Below, one piece after another: positions 24,219 through 34,462 of a stretch of DNA of 40,610 nt. The DNA is from Botryococcus braunii (Eukaryota > Chlorophyta > Trebouxiophyceae), in the NCBI GenBank assembly GCA_002005505.1, contig MVGU01001784.1, positions 1-40,610 on the forward strand, in the 5' to 3' direction. Under the pieces are notes generated by a model. That model made no database searches. It was not told the DNA's origin and was given only the letters and a program-made list of their open reading frames with translations. Numbering within the stretch: the first letter of the stretch is position 1; each line of letters opens with the position of its first letter. The position numbers were made by a program, and so were the translations under genes.

Positions 24219-24236
24219 CTTCCCCTTGCCTTTTCC
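24219..24236 (-). promoter_or_regulatory. Polypurine tract
   Basis: On the minus strand AGGCAAGGGGAAG directly precedes the 3' LTR start TGTTGTAATAG, the expected place for plus-strand priming. A similar purine tract precedes the LTR at 18241. Confidence 0.75.
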
Positions 24237-26624
24237 TCACAGAAACTTAGCAAGTCCCAGTGAGTTACGATGACCCTGAAACACCAACTTAACCAATGGC
24301 TTGGTAAAGATGTCAGCTATGTTTCTAGCAGATTGAACATATTTAAAGTCAACCTGCCCCTTTGCAATAGCTTCACGTGCAAAATGACAGCTTATTGCAA
24401 TGTGTTTTGTGTGTTTTGAATACACAGGATTCCTCAGGTGATTGATGCACCCTTGGTTATCACAATGGATTTTCACTATCCAAGGCAATACTCCAATTTC
24501 CTCCAGGAATCCTCTCAACCAGTTAGCCTCCTTCACTACAGCACTTGCTGCCATGAACTCAGCTTCTACTGTTGATGTGGCTACAGCAGATTGCTTCTTG
24601 CTCCCCCACACCACAGCACCTCCAAATACAGTAAGGACAAAACCGGTGGTGGAAAACCGGTGGTCTTGATCACCCCCATAATCTGCATCAACATATCCCT
24701 CCAACTCTGTTTCTTTTCCACCAAGGATCAGAACCAGGTCTCGGGTTCCCTTGAGATATTTAAGCACACGGACTGCCTCATTCCAGTGTGCTGTGGTGGG
24801 GGACATACGATACCGAGACAACACTCCTACAGCCTGAGCTATATCAGGACGAGTTGTGTTTGCTATATACAGTAGGGATCCTACGAGCTCACAATAACGA
24901 TGCCCGGGAGGAAGGAGACTCCCAGCACCAATACTATTACTCCCATCCTTGGGAGCTGGCATCTGAGACATCACAAAATCTTTTGTCATTGGGGTGTCTG
25001 GCCCAACTGACTCAAGATCTATGCCAAACTTCTCCACGAGTGCATCTATTTTGGGAATGCAGCTCAAGGAGATTAGCCCTTTTTCTCTATCTCTTGTTAC
25101 CTGACATCCCAAGAAGTCTTTCACCTCTCCCAAATCATGAATGGTGAATTCCTTCTTGAGAAGTCCTTTTACTCTCTCAACCTCTGACATTCCTTTGGAC
25201 ACAATCAGGAGATCATCAACATATATCAGCACATAGGATTTCCCACCATCCTCGGAGCATTTCACATACACACCAGCATCACTCATACACACCTCATACC
25301 CCATGATTTCCAGCTTCTCATTCAGGGTTTTATGCCAAGCACGAGGAGCTTGCTTCAGGCCATACAGGGCCTTCTTCAAGCGACACACAGTATTGCGATC
25401 ACCATTCTCATAACCTGGAGGTTGTGTGACGTACACTTCCTCCTCCAATTCTCCATTTAGGAAGGCAGTCTTGACATCTACCTGATGAATTTCAAGCCCC
25501 TCTCTGGCAGCAACTGCCAGTAATGCTCTCCTGGCCCCATAGCTGCTGGTTGGTGCAAACACCTCCATGACATCTACTCCAGGGATTTGCCTGCATCCCT
25601 GTGCTACTAATCTAGCCTTAAATCTCACCACATTTCCATGAGCATCCATCTTCACTGAGAAGATCCAATGCACAGGAATTACTTTGTGACCATGAGGTCT
25701 TGGAACATACTCCATAACCTCATGGGTATCAAGTGAATTCTGTTCTTCTTGCATGGCAGCCTTCCAATATTCCCACTCTGGGGACATTTGAGCCTCTCTT
25801 AAATTAGAGGGAACATGAATCTTGCCAAATCTTACACCAGTGTGCTTCCCCTCATTTTCCTGACTCTTTGAAGATTTGTCACTTGTAACATCTGAACCCA
25901 CTACTCTTCCACTGACACTCGCTGCACTACAGCTAGCAATTCTCTCAGCAATGTCTGGGTTCTCTCTCATTCTTCTCTCTCTGGAGGATTCACACTGTGC
26001 ACTGCTCAGCTTAGTGCTCCTCACACTCCCATCATCTTCCCAAGCACAGGTACCTCCCAAGAAGCCTTTGTAATCAGGACACTTTCCACACTGTCTGGGC
26101 TTCTGGTTCACCTCCACATTCACACTCTTACATGCCACTTGGGGCTCTGGCTCCAAGGGTCTCTCACAGGCAGTTGAGGAGGAGCACTGTGCAGTGCTGA
26201 GCTTCCCCTCATCCTCATATTGGGAGAGTCCGGAACTCTCACACTTTGTCACTTTAGGATGTGACCTCTCGTCCCTCACAGGATCCTCCCATGCACAGGT
26301 ACCTCTCAGCTTGCACTGGTAGTTTGGCACACTCTCACATTGTCTGTGCAGCTGATTCACCTCCTCATCATGTCTCTTACATGGGTATTGGGAGGCTGTC
26401 CCAGTACTGCTCTCACATGCATTACTGACTTTTCCTGAGAAGTTAGGGATGCACTTCTCAGGTCTGTGGCTGTCACCACTTTCCCTCCCCTGTTCACGTG
26501 GCAGGAGAAGGGAGCCAGTCTCTCTCAAATCAGATTCATCCCTTACAAACATCTCATTCACTGGACAGGACCCTTCCATGCAACTCAGCTCCCCGGGACC
26601 ATTTTCAGCCGAGTTTGTGGCTGC
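24237..26624 (-). CDS. Copia reverse transcriptase and RNase H, with Cys-rich N-terminal insert
   Basis: Continues the gag-pol frame after a TGA at 26625-26627. Counting from Met at 26579: residues 43-200 are Cys-rich with a duplicated block (about 67-115 and 150-198, both containing RQC and GTCAWED); RT starts about 305 (VHWIFSVKMDAHG, FKARLVAQG, QVDVKTAFLNG), with catalytic YVDD near 450; RNase H follows about 625-720 with DADYGG, VEAEF and CDNQG supplying acidic residues, then HFAREAI and NIADIFTKPL near the end. It copies the element RNA into DNA in the virus-like particle. All catalytic motifs are intact. The stop lies right before the polypurine tract. Confidence 0.95.
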   Translation of the reverse strand, partial: AATNSAENGPGELSCMEGSCPVNEMFVRDESDLRETGSLLLPREQGRESGDSHRPEKCIPNFSGKVSNACESSTGTASQYPCKRHDEEVNQLHRQCESVPNYQCKLRGTCAWEDPVRDERSHPKVTKCESSGLSQYEDEGKLSTAQCSSSTACERPLEPEPQVACKSVNVEVNQKPRQCGKCPDYKGFLGGTCAWEDDGSVRSTKLSSAQCESSRERRMRENPDIAERIASCSAASVSGRVVGSDVTSDKSSKSQENEGKHTGVRFGKIHVPSNLREAQMSPEWEYWKAAMQEEQNSLDTHEVMEYVPRPHGHKVIPVHWIFSVKMDAHGNVVRFKARLVAQGCRQIPGVDVMEVFAPTSSYGARRALLAVAAREGLEIHQVDVKTAFLNGELEEEVYVTQPPGYENGDRNTVCRLKKALYGLKQAPRAWHKTLNEKLEIMGYEVCMSDAGVYVKCSEDGGKSYVLIYVDDLLIVSKGMSEVERVKGLLKKEFTIHDLGEVKDFLGCQVTRDREKGLISLSCIPKIDALVEKFGIDLESVGPDTPMTKDFVMSQMPAPKDGSNSIGAGSLLPPGHRYCELVGSLLYIANTTRPDIAQAVGVLSRYRMSPTTAHWNEAVRVLKYLKGTRDLVLILGGKETELEGYVDADYGGDQDHRFSTTGFVLTVFGGAVVWGSKKQSAVATSTVEAEFMAASAVVKEANWLRGFLEEIGVLPWIVKIHCDNQGCINHLRNPVYSKHTKHIAISCHFAREAIAKGQVDFKYVQSARNIADIFTKPLVKLVFQGHRNSLGLAKFL

Positions 26625-28857
26625 TCATCTCACAGCACTAACATTCAGAACAGGTCTCTCATGGTGAAGTCCCTCTGCCTGCACTTCCCCTGGTCCCAGT
26701 GACAGTGTGTCACTTTCAGTAATCCCCTCTTCTCCCTTGCACTCTCCCACCTCCTGTGACAGCAGGAGTTCCTTGGTTTGGGTACGTTGCTCAAGCCTTT
26801 GAGCCCGGGTTAAGCCACCCAAAGGTAAATTAGGATTCTTCAGTGCGGCAGGCCTCAGCAACTCCTGGGCTCGCAGCATTTGTTGCTGTTGTTCGTTGTC
26901 AGGAAGGGTGCCACGAGCCAGCTCCAGTGCTGCTTCAGTGGTCTGTCGGATGTTCTGCGGGTCTCCCTCTCTTCGATGATCAGGCTCGGGCTCAGCCTTC
27001 TCAGGGGGTTCTTGGCCGTCTGGAACAGTGGTCTGCTGTAGATTAGGAGCTGGTTCTGCCTCGCATTCTGCTTCCTGAGTCTCTGCCTCAGCAGACCTTG
27101 GACTGGGAGAGATAACTGACACAGGGAACTGACGGGAAGCATGGTTCTCAGAGGGACTGGGGCACTGGAACTCCAGGGATTGGGTTGGAAGTCCACTCAT
27201 GCCAACTCTGGAGGCTCCCCTGAGATGTTCCACAAAGACAACATCCCTACTCTGTCTCCAAACCCCTCCCCCCATGTATATGCGGTAGGCTTTGGAAGAT
27301 GCAGAATATCCTGTGAGCATGCCTGGGGCAGTTTTGGGGGCAAATACAGGTCTCTGCACGTCTGGCACGTGGACATAAGCCAAGCAGCCCCAAGTGCGCA
27401 GAAGTGACACATCTGGCTTGTAACCCCAAAATAATTCAAGAGGAGTAAGGTTCCTGCCTGAACAAGGGCCCATATTAAGTAGGGTACAAGCTGTCTCGAG
27501 CGCCTCCTTCCAGAGAGTTGGGCTTGCTGCTGCGAAGGCAAGGATAGTCTGGGTTCTCTCCTTCAGCGTGCGGTTTGCTCGTTCTGCTACTCCATTTTGC
27601 TGTGGGGTGTAGGGGGCTGAGGTCTCCAGCTTAGTTCCCTGAGATGCACAGAACTCCTTGAACTTGGCGTTAATAAATTCTGTGCCCCGATCACATCTGA
27701 TGCACTTCACTGTCGTTTTCCTTTGGGTTTGCCAGTATACTATAAGGTCTCTGACTGCAGCACTTATGGTGTCCTTGGATTTAACTGGAATGACAGCTTT
27801 CCACTGTGAGGATTCATCCACCACTGTAACCCACAGACGTTCCCCAGTAATGGCTGCAGGAGTGATGGGACCCACTGTGTCAATGTGCACTCTGTCCAGG
27901 GGTTCAAGGGCAGGTCTGCTGCTAGTCCCGAAAGAGGGTCTGGCTGTCTTTCCCTCAATACATGCCTCACAGTGCACTGGACAATTATCACAAGGGAAGA
28001 GGGAAGTGTCAATTCCAGTCACCAGTTCTTCCTTTGCAAGGCGCTGCATCCATGGTTCTCCTGGGTGTCCCATCCTGCTGTGCCACAAGTAGCGTCTGGA
28101 GCAGTTGTGAGACGTGTTGCTGGATTTTGAGGTCTTGGCTGCATTGACAGTCAGCTTGGGGTGACTGCTTCCCCTGACTGCCACTGAATGATGGATATAG
28201 TACAGGCCCGTTTCAGCAACAACACAAACCCTCCAACTGTTTGGACCACTGACATGCACGAATGCCCCAACACTGTCTGTGTGGAATATTGCACCATCCC
28301 TTAAGGCAGCTGAGACAGACAGGATATTTGTACTGGCTGAAGGAACACATTGCACGTGGTGAATCCAAAAAGGAATGCCTTGGGGGCTTAAGACACAGAC
28401 TGATCCAGAGGCAATAATGCTCCCAATAGCATCAGATGTAGCTAGATGCAATGGAATTGGTTTGGAATGAACAGTGGGATTATGCAGAAGGGCTGGATCA
28501 TTCACAAGGTGGACTGATGCTCCACTATCCACCAGCCAGGAGTGCAGAGCGGGTTTGCCCAAGGTCCGGTCCAAGATATTGTGGGACACTGCATAGTGCC
28601 TACCTTCAGGTGGGGGAGGAGGAGGAGCAGGCGGTTGGAACCAGGCAGGAAATGCATCCGCCTGTGAGTGAGCCATCTGAGCAGCAGGTGGAGGAAGACC
28701 TCCCATTAGTGGCTGCCCCTGGGTCCACATACCCTGTAGCTGCTGCACTGCTGCCACAACGTTTCTCTGGGTCTCCTCATCTCTGTGTCGCTTACGGCAA
28801 TCCCTCCAGTAATGCCCCTTTTTATTGCAATACTTGCACACTCCTCTGGTATCAGAC
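26625..28857 (-). CDS. Copia zinc knuckle, protease and integrase
   Basis: In frame with gag once the solo LTR is discounted. It starts with the CX2CX4HX4C knuckle CKYCNKKGHYWRDC that packages RNA; then a Pro-rich linker; aspartic protease WLVDSGAS near residue 116; GAG pre-integrase with LWHSRMGH and a CX2C pair (about 265-310); integrase core with Asp in HIDTVGP (about 334), Asp in RCDRGTEF (396) and Glu in NGVAER (430); and a conserved C-terminal stretch ending WRQSRDVVFVEHLRG. Residue numbers count from 28886, inside the LTR, so they are approximate. The frame ends at TGA 26625-26627, the only stop before RT. All catalytic residues are present. Confidence 0.93.
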
Positions 28858-29338
28858 TGTAATGGAATGTAGGGATTTCCCGGCATTTCTGGACATTTCC
28901 CTTACCCCCTAGCCTAGGCGCACATGTAGCGCACATGTCGTACGAGCAACGCGAGTACGCACGTGCCTAGCGTCTAGCCTTGGCTTCCTAGCCGTCGAAT
29001 TCCATTGGATAGTTATGGACGTTACTCTCATAGTAGGATTCTAGGATATTTTCTAGATACTATTGTAGAGGTTTGGTGGACTAGTGCGCTACCATTGGAG
29101 GAACGTGAACACACGATCACGAACCACGGGAAGGAACGGATAGAGACGTAAGCCACGGGAAGACACGCACTCAGGTAATTTGGAAGCTTGGTAGACCACA
29201 AGTAGGGAGTGGAAGCTCCGTGAGGTGGGGGTTACTTGTAATTGGAAAGAGCGTCCAACTTGTCGGCCATCCGGCCTTGTCTCTCTCTCTCTCACAACTT
29301 GGAAATTCTCTCTAACTTGTGCATTCTACGACACAGAC
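28853..29338 (+). mobile_element. Solo Gypsy-type LTR in copia gag
   Basis: LTR 28858-29333 (476 bp), TGTAATGG...CTACGACA, flanked by the 5-bp duplication CAGAC at 28853-28857 and 29334-29338. Nearly identical to the LTR at 37794-38267. Subtracting LTR plus one duplication (481 bp) rejoins gag to its zinc knuckle in frame. The lack of an interior shows that LTR-LTR recombination removed the rest. Confidence 0.95.
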
Positions 29339-30117
29339 TGTCCGGTTGAGGGTGAAGGACTGGCTCCACTGAATGCTCCAGGGGTGCTGACTCTGTTGCT
29401 GCCTTGAGGAACAGCCAAAACTCGTGGCTGACGTGAGGCAGTCTCATCAAACCCCAGGGCGACGGCTGTGGTCCTCAGCAGGTCTGCCAGCTTGTTGAGT
29501 GGGGTCCCTGCTGCTATTGACAGGCTGCCTGTCTCCTTGGCTGCCTCTAGTAGACCCTGCACAATTTGGGTAGCTACAAAGCTATCCAGAAGAGGATGAT
29601 TGTTCCTCTGAAGACATGCCTTCAGATTCAGCATGCGACTCACATATTGGGAAATGGTCTCGTCGTGCTTCATCCCCTGACTCATTTCCAACAGCCAGTC
29701 CATGTTGGCTTGGAGATTATAGCCCCCAATGAACTTCCTACAGATATATTCATATGCAACATATGCAGAGGATAAATCAGACAATTCTCCGTGCCACTCT
29801 TCTGGAACAGATTCATACAGCAACAGCAGTGCGGCTGCATCATGCGTGGTCCCAGGCATGTCCTCAAGTACTGCAGGCAGTGATCCCTTGGCCTCATTTG
29901 CTGCAAGGTACGCATTCTTCCAAATCATAATGTTGTGTCCCTTTTCTTTTAGCTTGATATGTACCATCACAAGTGTAGGAATCACCTTTGGCAACTCATC
30001 ACCTTCTCCCCTAGACGTGCTGGGAGTGCAAGGCTCTCTCACAGGTGTCGAGGTAGTGGTCTCACTCACAGACGCAGAGGTTCCACTAGATGACTGACTC
30101 TTCTTCTTAGAAGTCAT
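29334..30117 (-). CDS. Copia Gag (capsid part)
   Basis: Start chosen at ATG 30117 (MTSKKKSQSS), though an in-frame ATG lies at 30138. A Ser/Thr-rich head is followed by the capsid fold of copia gag: IMIWKNAYLAANEAKG, ALLLLYESVPEEWHGEL, EYICRKFIGGYN, MKHDETISQYVSRMLNLKAC, then FVATQIVQGLLEAA. It assembles the virus-like particle. The reading frame runs into the solo LTR after TGQSV and resumes at the zinc knuckle beyond it. The degraded homologue at 35264-36120 has the same blocks. It starts about 50 bp after the stop of the extra ORF, with no frame overlap. Confidence 0.9.
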
Positions 30118-30168
30118 AGTGCACACACTGAATGTCAATTTCTAGCGTCAGAGGCACACTGAAAACAC

Positions 30169-30666
30169 TTACTCCACAATGCCTTCAAGGTCTGAATCAG
30201 TTTCCCACTCAGACTCGTCACGAATGTTAGGGATCAGCAAGTCTTGAAAGGCCTTCACTGGAATAGTTGCCAGTGCAGACTCAACAGCCAAATATGCAGT
30301 GTGCTCAGCAAATTCTTGCTCTCTGTTGAGCCACTTCGTTACACTACAATACCTCCGAAATTTCTCTTTGGTGATGAAGCCTGGTTCCAAATTAACGAAT
30401 GATTGCTCCCAAGGAGTGAATTTGTATGCTGGATACGTGGGAAATCTTGAACCAAACCACGCTGGCAGAGGGAGAGGTCGGCCAACGTACAGATGAAACA
30501 CGTAGTCTTTTACAATGGCAGCCCGTTCGTCAGGAGTCCGATTTCCTTGCTGTCCTCCGTTTCTGATTCTATCGTTGTACGAAGGCGGACCGGTTCTTAA
30601 CCGAACAGGAACGTTGACATTGGTAGTTTTGCGAGCAGTCTGCTTCGGTCTGCGGCGCTTGGCCAT
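30169..30666 (-). CDS. Extra ORF upstream of gag in copia element (function unknown)
   Basis: About 165 residues from ATG 30666 (frame open from 30708). A basic head (MAKRRRPKQTARK), then PPSYNDRIRNGG, RTPDERAAIVKDYV, FPTYPAYKFTPWEQSFVNLEPGF and an acidic tail (ESEWETDSDLEG). The ORF at 34725-35249 in a separate, older copia element is clearly homologous over the same order of blocks, with FPTYPAYKFT identical. It lies between primer-binding site and gag, where standard copia elements have only a leader. I know no family for it. The basic head and acidic tail suggest nucleic-acid or chaperone-like contacts, but this is a guess. Translation of gag after it would require reinitiation, an internal site or splicing. 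Confidence 0.8.
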   Translation of the reverse strand: MAKRRRPKQTARKTTNVNVPVRLRTGPPSYNDRIRNGGQQGNRTPDERAAIVKDYVFHLYVGRPLPLPAWFGSRFPTYPAYKFTPWEQSFVNLEPGFITKEKFRRYCSVTKWLNREQEFAEHTAYLAVESALATIPVKAFQDLLIPNIRDESEWETDSDLEGIVE

Positions 30667-30715
30667 GCAGCTTCTCGTCTCCGATTCTTGAGCCAGCCAC
30701 ACACTCAACGAGAGA

Positions 30716-30732
30716 GTGGTGGGCCCATAACC
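30716..30732 (-). promoter_or_regulatory. Primer-binding site of the 23-31 kb copia
   Basis: The plus strand reads GTGGTGGGCCCATAACC up to the LTR edge. This 17-mer equals the anticodon-arm sequence of plant-type initiator tRNA-Met as I recall it, so the element would prime from a cleaved 5' half of that tRNA. Confidence 0.8.
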
Positions 30733-31427
30733 TGTTAGGTTATGGTCTTGGCGTATTCCTGTGTGGTGGCAGCACGGAGGGTGTTAGACCAGTGTCGGCT
30801 CTACTGTGCGAAGAGAAGTAGAGAAGGAGACACTGTCAATCAAGGACTGATTGGCAACGTGAGTGAAGCACCCGAAGTGCTGTGATAGTCCCAATCAAGT
30901 CTATTACAACATGCACTCTATCACTCTCGTAACAACGGAATTCAAACTACCCTAGTCTGTTCTCACTCAGTTATGGGCAATCTCATTGTCCGATGAACGG
31001 AAAGTCAAGCACATATACCTAACATGATAAACTAAAAGCATTCAGAGCCTCAAACAAGCTATCCTAACTACACACACATTACCTGTGTGGTGGCAGCACG
31101 GAGGGTGTTAGACCAGTGTCGGCTCTACTGTGCGAAGAGAAGTAGAGAAGGAGACACTGTCAATCAAGGACTGATTGGCAACGTGAGTGAAGCACCCGAA
31201 GTGCTGTGATAGTCCCAATCAAGTGCCTTGCCTAGTTGCGCAGCCACCACTACCTTCTTGCAACAAACGTGTGTGTAACTTGCGTTATCGCTATCCACAT
31301 TCAAATGTACATAACCTAGTGCTGAGTCACGTCTCTGCCCTATTTGTCTTGTATTATTGTCTCTGGCGGAATTGCCAATATTACTCCTCTGAGGGAAAGG
31401 CACTAATTATTATTATCTATTACAACA
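30733..31427 (-). repeat. 5' LTR of the 23-31 kb copia
   Basis: 695 bp with the same internal 144-bp direct repeat as its partner. Its right edge directly abuts integrase codons (DTVGPI) of the next element, whose frame reads a few codons into the LTR. Confidence 0.95.
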
Positions 31428-33253
31428 ATGGGACCCACAGTATCCACATGGACTCTATCGAGTGGGTTATGTGCAGGCCTGGAAGATACAGGGAAAGGAG
31501 GTCTGGAGTGTTTCCCTTGTATACACGATTCACATTGCTTGGGGCACTCAGAGCAGGGAGCAAGGGAGATATTGATTCCTGTAACCAGATCTTCCTTGGA
31601 GAACCTCTGCATGCTGCTGGCACCAGGATGACCTAACCTAGCATGCCATAGAGATCTCTCGCTACACACGTGTCCTTTCCTAAGATGAGACGCCTCAGCC
31701 ATGTGATCAATATGTCTGCAGCCAACTTGCTGCCCTCTGACAGGACTAACAAACTCCAAAAAAAACAGACCTCGTGCGCGGGTGATATCTCCACACCACC
31801 CTTCAGGTCCCTTCATGGCTGTGTAACCACCTGCAGTGTCAGTCAGGAAAGATGCTCCATCCTGAATTGTACCGGTGACTGAAATGAGGTTGGTATGCGC
31901 AGAAGGAACACACTGCACATTGTGCAGCCAGAATACTTCGTGCCTTGCATTCACAAGGCATACAGACCCAGATGCAATGATTCCTCCCTTGGCGTCTGAG
32001 GTTGCCAAGTGCAGAGGAAGAGGCTGTCCATGCATAACTGGATAATGGAGCAATGAGAGATCATTGACTATATGCTCAGAGGCACCACTATCTATTAACC
32101 AAGATGTGCTGCTAGCTCCATGCGAAGTTGGGGCAAGCACATTGAGAGAGATAAACATCGCCTCACCAGAAGGAGGGGGTGGAGGTGGTAAATGCCACCC
32201 CGGAAACGTGTGTTGACTTGTTGGATAGTTATATGCTGAAGGTAGTCCAGGGCTGGAAGCGGATGAAGGCGGGCCACCCCGGCCAGATCCATGGTCCCAC
32301 CAGGCTTGAGGAGACGACTGTGGGCCTCCCTGGCCCCAGTAAGCTGCAGGCCCAACGCTTGCCGCTTGCATGTTTTGATGCAGAGCCTGCAGCTGCCTGA
32401 GCGGTCCGCAGTCAGTCATGAAGTGGCCCTTTGCCTTGCAGAAGTGGCATGTAAGCTCCTCTCTGGGCCTTCTTGCCCTGCCAGGTCCACGCCCCCTGCC
32501 ACCAAAAGTAGTTGCAGAGGGGCCAGCGGGAGGCTGTTCGTTTGCTGGTAGTGCTGCTCCAACTCCCGGTACTGCTCCCACTCCTGGTGCAGCTCCAGCG
32601 CTTGATGACGCTCCAGCTACCCCCCCAGAGGGACCAGCCACTGCTGCAGCTGCCATGGCCTGAGGTGTTCCCTCTGCAGGTGGGTCCTTGTACCCACGGC
32701 TGGCTGCGGCGCGCAGGGTTCTTTGAATCAGCTCCAATGGCGGCTTGTCAGTTGCCATAACCTCCAGGGACTCGAGCCTCAGCACAGGAGGGAGGCCCTT
32801 CACCATCAGCTCCCCAACATTGTGGTCCAAGAGGATGAACGCGTTGTTTCTGAGACTTGTAGCCAGATCCATCATTCTGTAGAGGTAGACCTTGAGTGTC
32901 TCCCCTGTCTTGATGCCCTGCTCCATTTCCTTGTACCACTCAAGGTTGATGTCTTGGTTGCTCCCTCCAGTGTGACTGTTCTTCACCCACGTGATGAAGT
33001 CGAACGCTGCTTTGTGGCATGAGATCTGAGAATGCCAGATGACTGGAACTGATTGGATCAGCCACTGCTTGATGGCTGAGTTCTCCACCGACCCTGGCAT
33101 TGGCCTCTCCAAAGCCGCTCTGACCCCCTTGGTGTTTGCGCACGCCTCCAAAGCTTCATACCAAAATTCAAAATTGCGCCCTCCATCATCAAGCATGACA
33201 GTCATCTTTGGATTAGAGGTATTGGGGATGTAGGCTGCCTTGTCAATCTCCAC
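31428..33253 (-). CDS. Copia Gag-protease-integrase, truncated
   Basis: 609 codons open from ATG 33253 to the break. Capsid region with FEFWYEALEACA, YKEMEQGIKTGETLKVYLYR and VGELMVKGLP; an Ala/Pro/Gly-rich linker about 195-255; zinc knuckle CHFCKAKGHFMTDC near 268-281; aspartic protease WLIDSGASEH near 385; pre-integrase LWHARLGHPG near 534 with the paired CX2C of a zinc site; and integrase starting HVDTVGPI at 602-609, where the frame enters the LTR. No internal stop or frameshift, so it was intact until interrupted. This looks like a full-protein relative of the gutted element at 15-22 kb. Confidence 0.92.
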
Positions 33254-33754
33254 CTTTGTTCTGCAGTGGCTGATTGTGTCCCGGTCATAGACTACCCTGG
33301 AGTGGCCCCACTGACTTCTCCAGGTTGAGACATTGCTGTTTCACTGCTACTTTCCTTTTCTTTGCCCCTTTTTGTCATACTATTGTCACTTCACCAGCCA
33401 AACTTACTCATAAACTTCTGGAATGCAGCAATACCCTACAATTCCCTCCATGTCATGGAAATTTACCAGCCAGTCTTGCACAGTAGTAGCAGATATGTTC
33501 CCCTCAGAAGTTTGCGCCGGAGTCCGGCCCGACTCACTCAGTGCTTCTAGACAACGTCTATGAATGATAAAGCACAGCTAGAACTTCAATTATGAATTTC
33601 CCAGAAAGGTAAACTGTGAGTAAGATAACGGTCCTGGTACACTCGAGTTCCCTTGCGCCGCTGCGCCATGCTCGAGCTCCTTTGTTGACGCTTACGTCTG
33701 ACCCATCCGTAGACGACCTTCACTCCTGCTTTTACTTGGCTCAGCTGGAAGGGC
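33254..33754 (-). other. Untranslated leader of the second copia
   Basis: Between primer-binding site and gag ATG. No homologue of the extra ORF and no other frame of note. Confidence 0.5.
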
Positions 33755-33768
33755 GTGGGCCCATAACC
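33755..33768 (-). promoter_or_regulatory. Primer-binding site of the second copia
   Basis: Plus-strand GTGGGCCCATAACC directly before the LTR start TGTGAAAGG. Same initiator tRNA-Met anticodon-arm complement. Confidence 0.78.
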
Positions 33769-34462
33769 TGTGAAAGGTTATGGGCAATCGGCTTTCCCTG
33801 TACAAAGCAGATAGGTCGTCAATAGACGAAGTTACTCCAGCTACAGTCCGTACGACTGTCTGCTGAGTGCCCCACACAACTGTAGGACAAGACTAGCATC
33901 TGGTGATGCCCAGCATCTTTCACAACCAGTTCCGTTACATCATTATCTTGTACACAAGCACCGATCAAGCAATCACTAGATAAGGCTCTAGACGGCTACG
34001 TTCAAGTACATGCCTATACTCCCTGAAGTCACTGTCCCTTATCTGTTTGAGTGACTACAGGGTACACTAAGCTTGTTCACTCTCACAATAGCAACAATGA
34101 TACAACACACACTGCCGCACCGTACCTGTACAAAGCAGACAGGTCGTCAATAGACGAAGTTACTCCAGCTACAGTCCGTACGACTGTCTGCTGAGTGCCA
34201 CACACAACTGTAGGACAAGACTAGCATCTGGTACTGCCCAGCATCTTTCACAACCAGTTGGTATTCACTCCGGTGGGGCAGCCTTAAGAGTTCATCCGAC
34301 AAACGTGTGATCTAGATAGGATTGTACCTTATGTTCGAAAACGTCCAGAATCTGCCGTGTCTCAAGGTACCTTATGTTCTCAATGGACCCATATCCTAAT
34401 AGTGCACACATGAAGATCACTTAAAGCACAAGGCATTCAATAATAATGTTCAGAACTCAACA
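33769..34462 (-). repeat. 5' LTR of the second copia
   Basis: 694 bp, TGTGAAAGG...ACTCAACA. Two hairpin modules with CCTGTACAAAGCAGA(T/C)AGGTCG at about 33797 and 34135, each closed by CGACTGTCTGCTGAG. Shares scattered blocks with the 21691-22383 LTR (CCAGTTCCGTTAC, ACAAACGTGTGATC, GGTACCTTATGT), showing common descent. Confidence 0.9.

Larger units (their letters stand above)
23525..31427 (-). mobile_element. Nearly intact copia retrotransposon with extra ORF
   Basis: LTRs at 23525-24218 (694 bp) and 30733-31427 (695 bp) are about 99 per cent identical by eye (TGTTAGG...TTACAACA). Order on the minus strand: 5' LTR, primer-binding site 30732-30716, extra ORF, gag with zinc knuckle, protease, integrase, Cys-rich insert, RT, RNase H, polypurine tract next to 24219, 3' LTR. 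The gag-pol order protease-integrase-RT-RNase H defines Ty1/copia. Two lesions: a solo Gypsy LTR in gag (28858-29333) and a TGA at 26625-26627. Outer flanks do not match: GTGTG on the left, ATGGG on the right, where it abuts integrase of another element. Confidence 0.95.
31428..34462 (-). mobile_element. 5' half of a second minus-strand copia element
   Basis: 5' LTR 33769-34462, primer-binding site 33768-33755, leader, then a single gag-protease-integrase frame that is cut at 31428 by the neighbouring LTR within the first integrase motif. RT, RNase H and the 3' LTR are not found beyond 23525, so they were deleted or lie elsewhere. Its gag differs from the 29334-30117 gag, and it has no extra ORF; its LTR is related to the 15326/21691 family. 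Confidence 0.9.

Noticed and set aside
30716..30732. Possible tRNA gene, from the match to initiator tRNA-Met
   Set aside because: Only the anticodon-arm stretch is present, always next to an LTR end; no acceptor stem or other arms. It is a primer-binding site.
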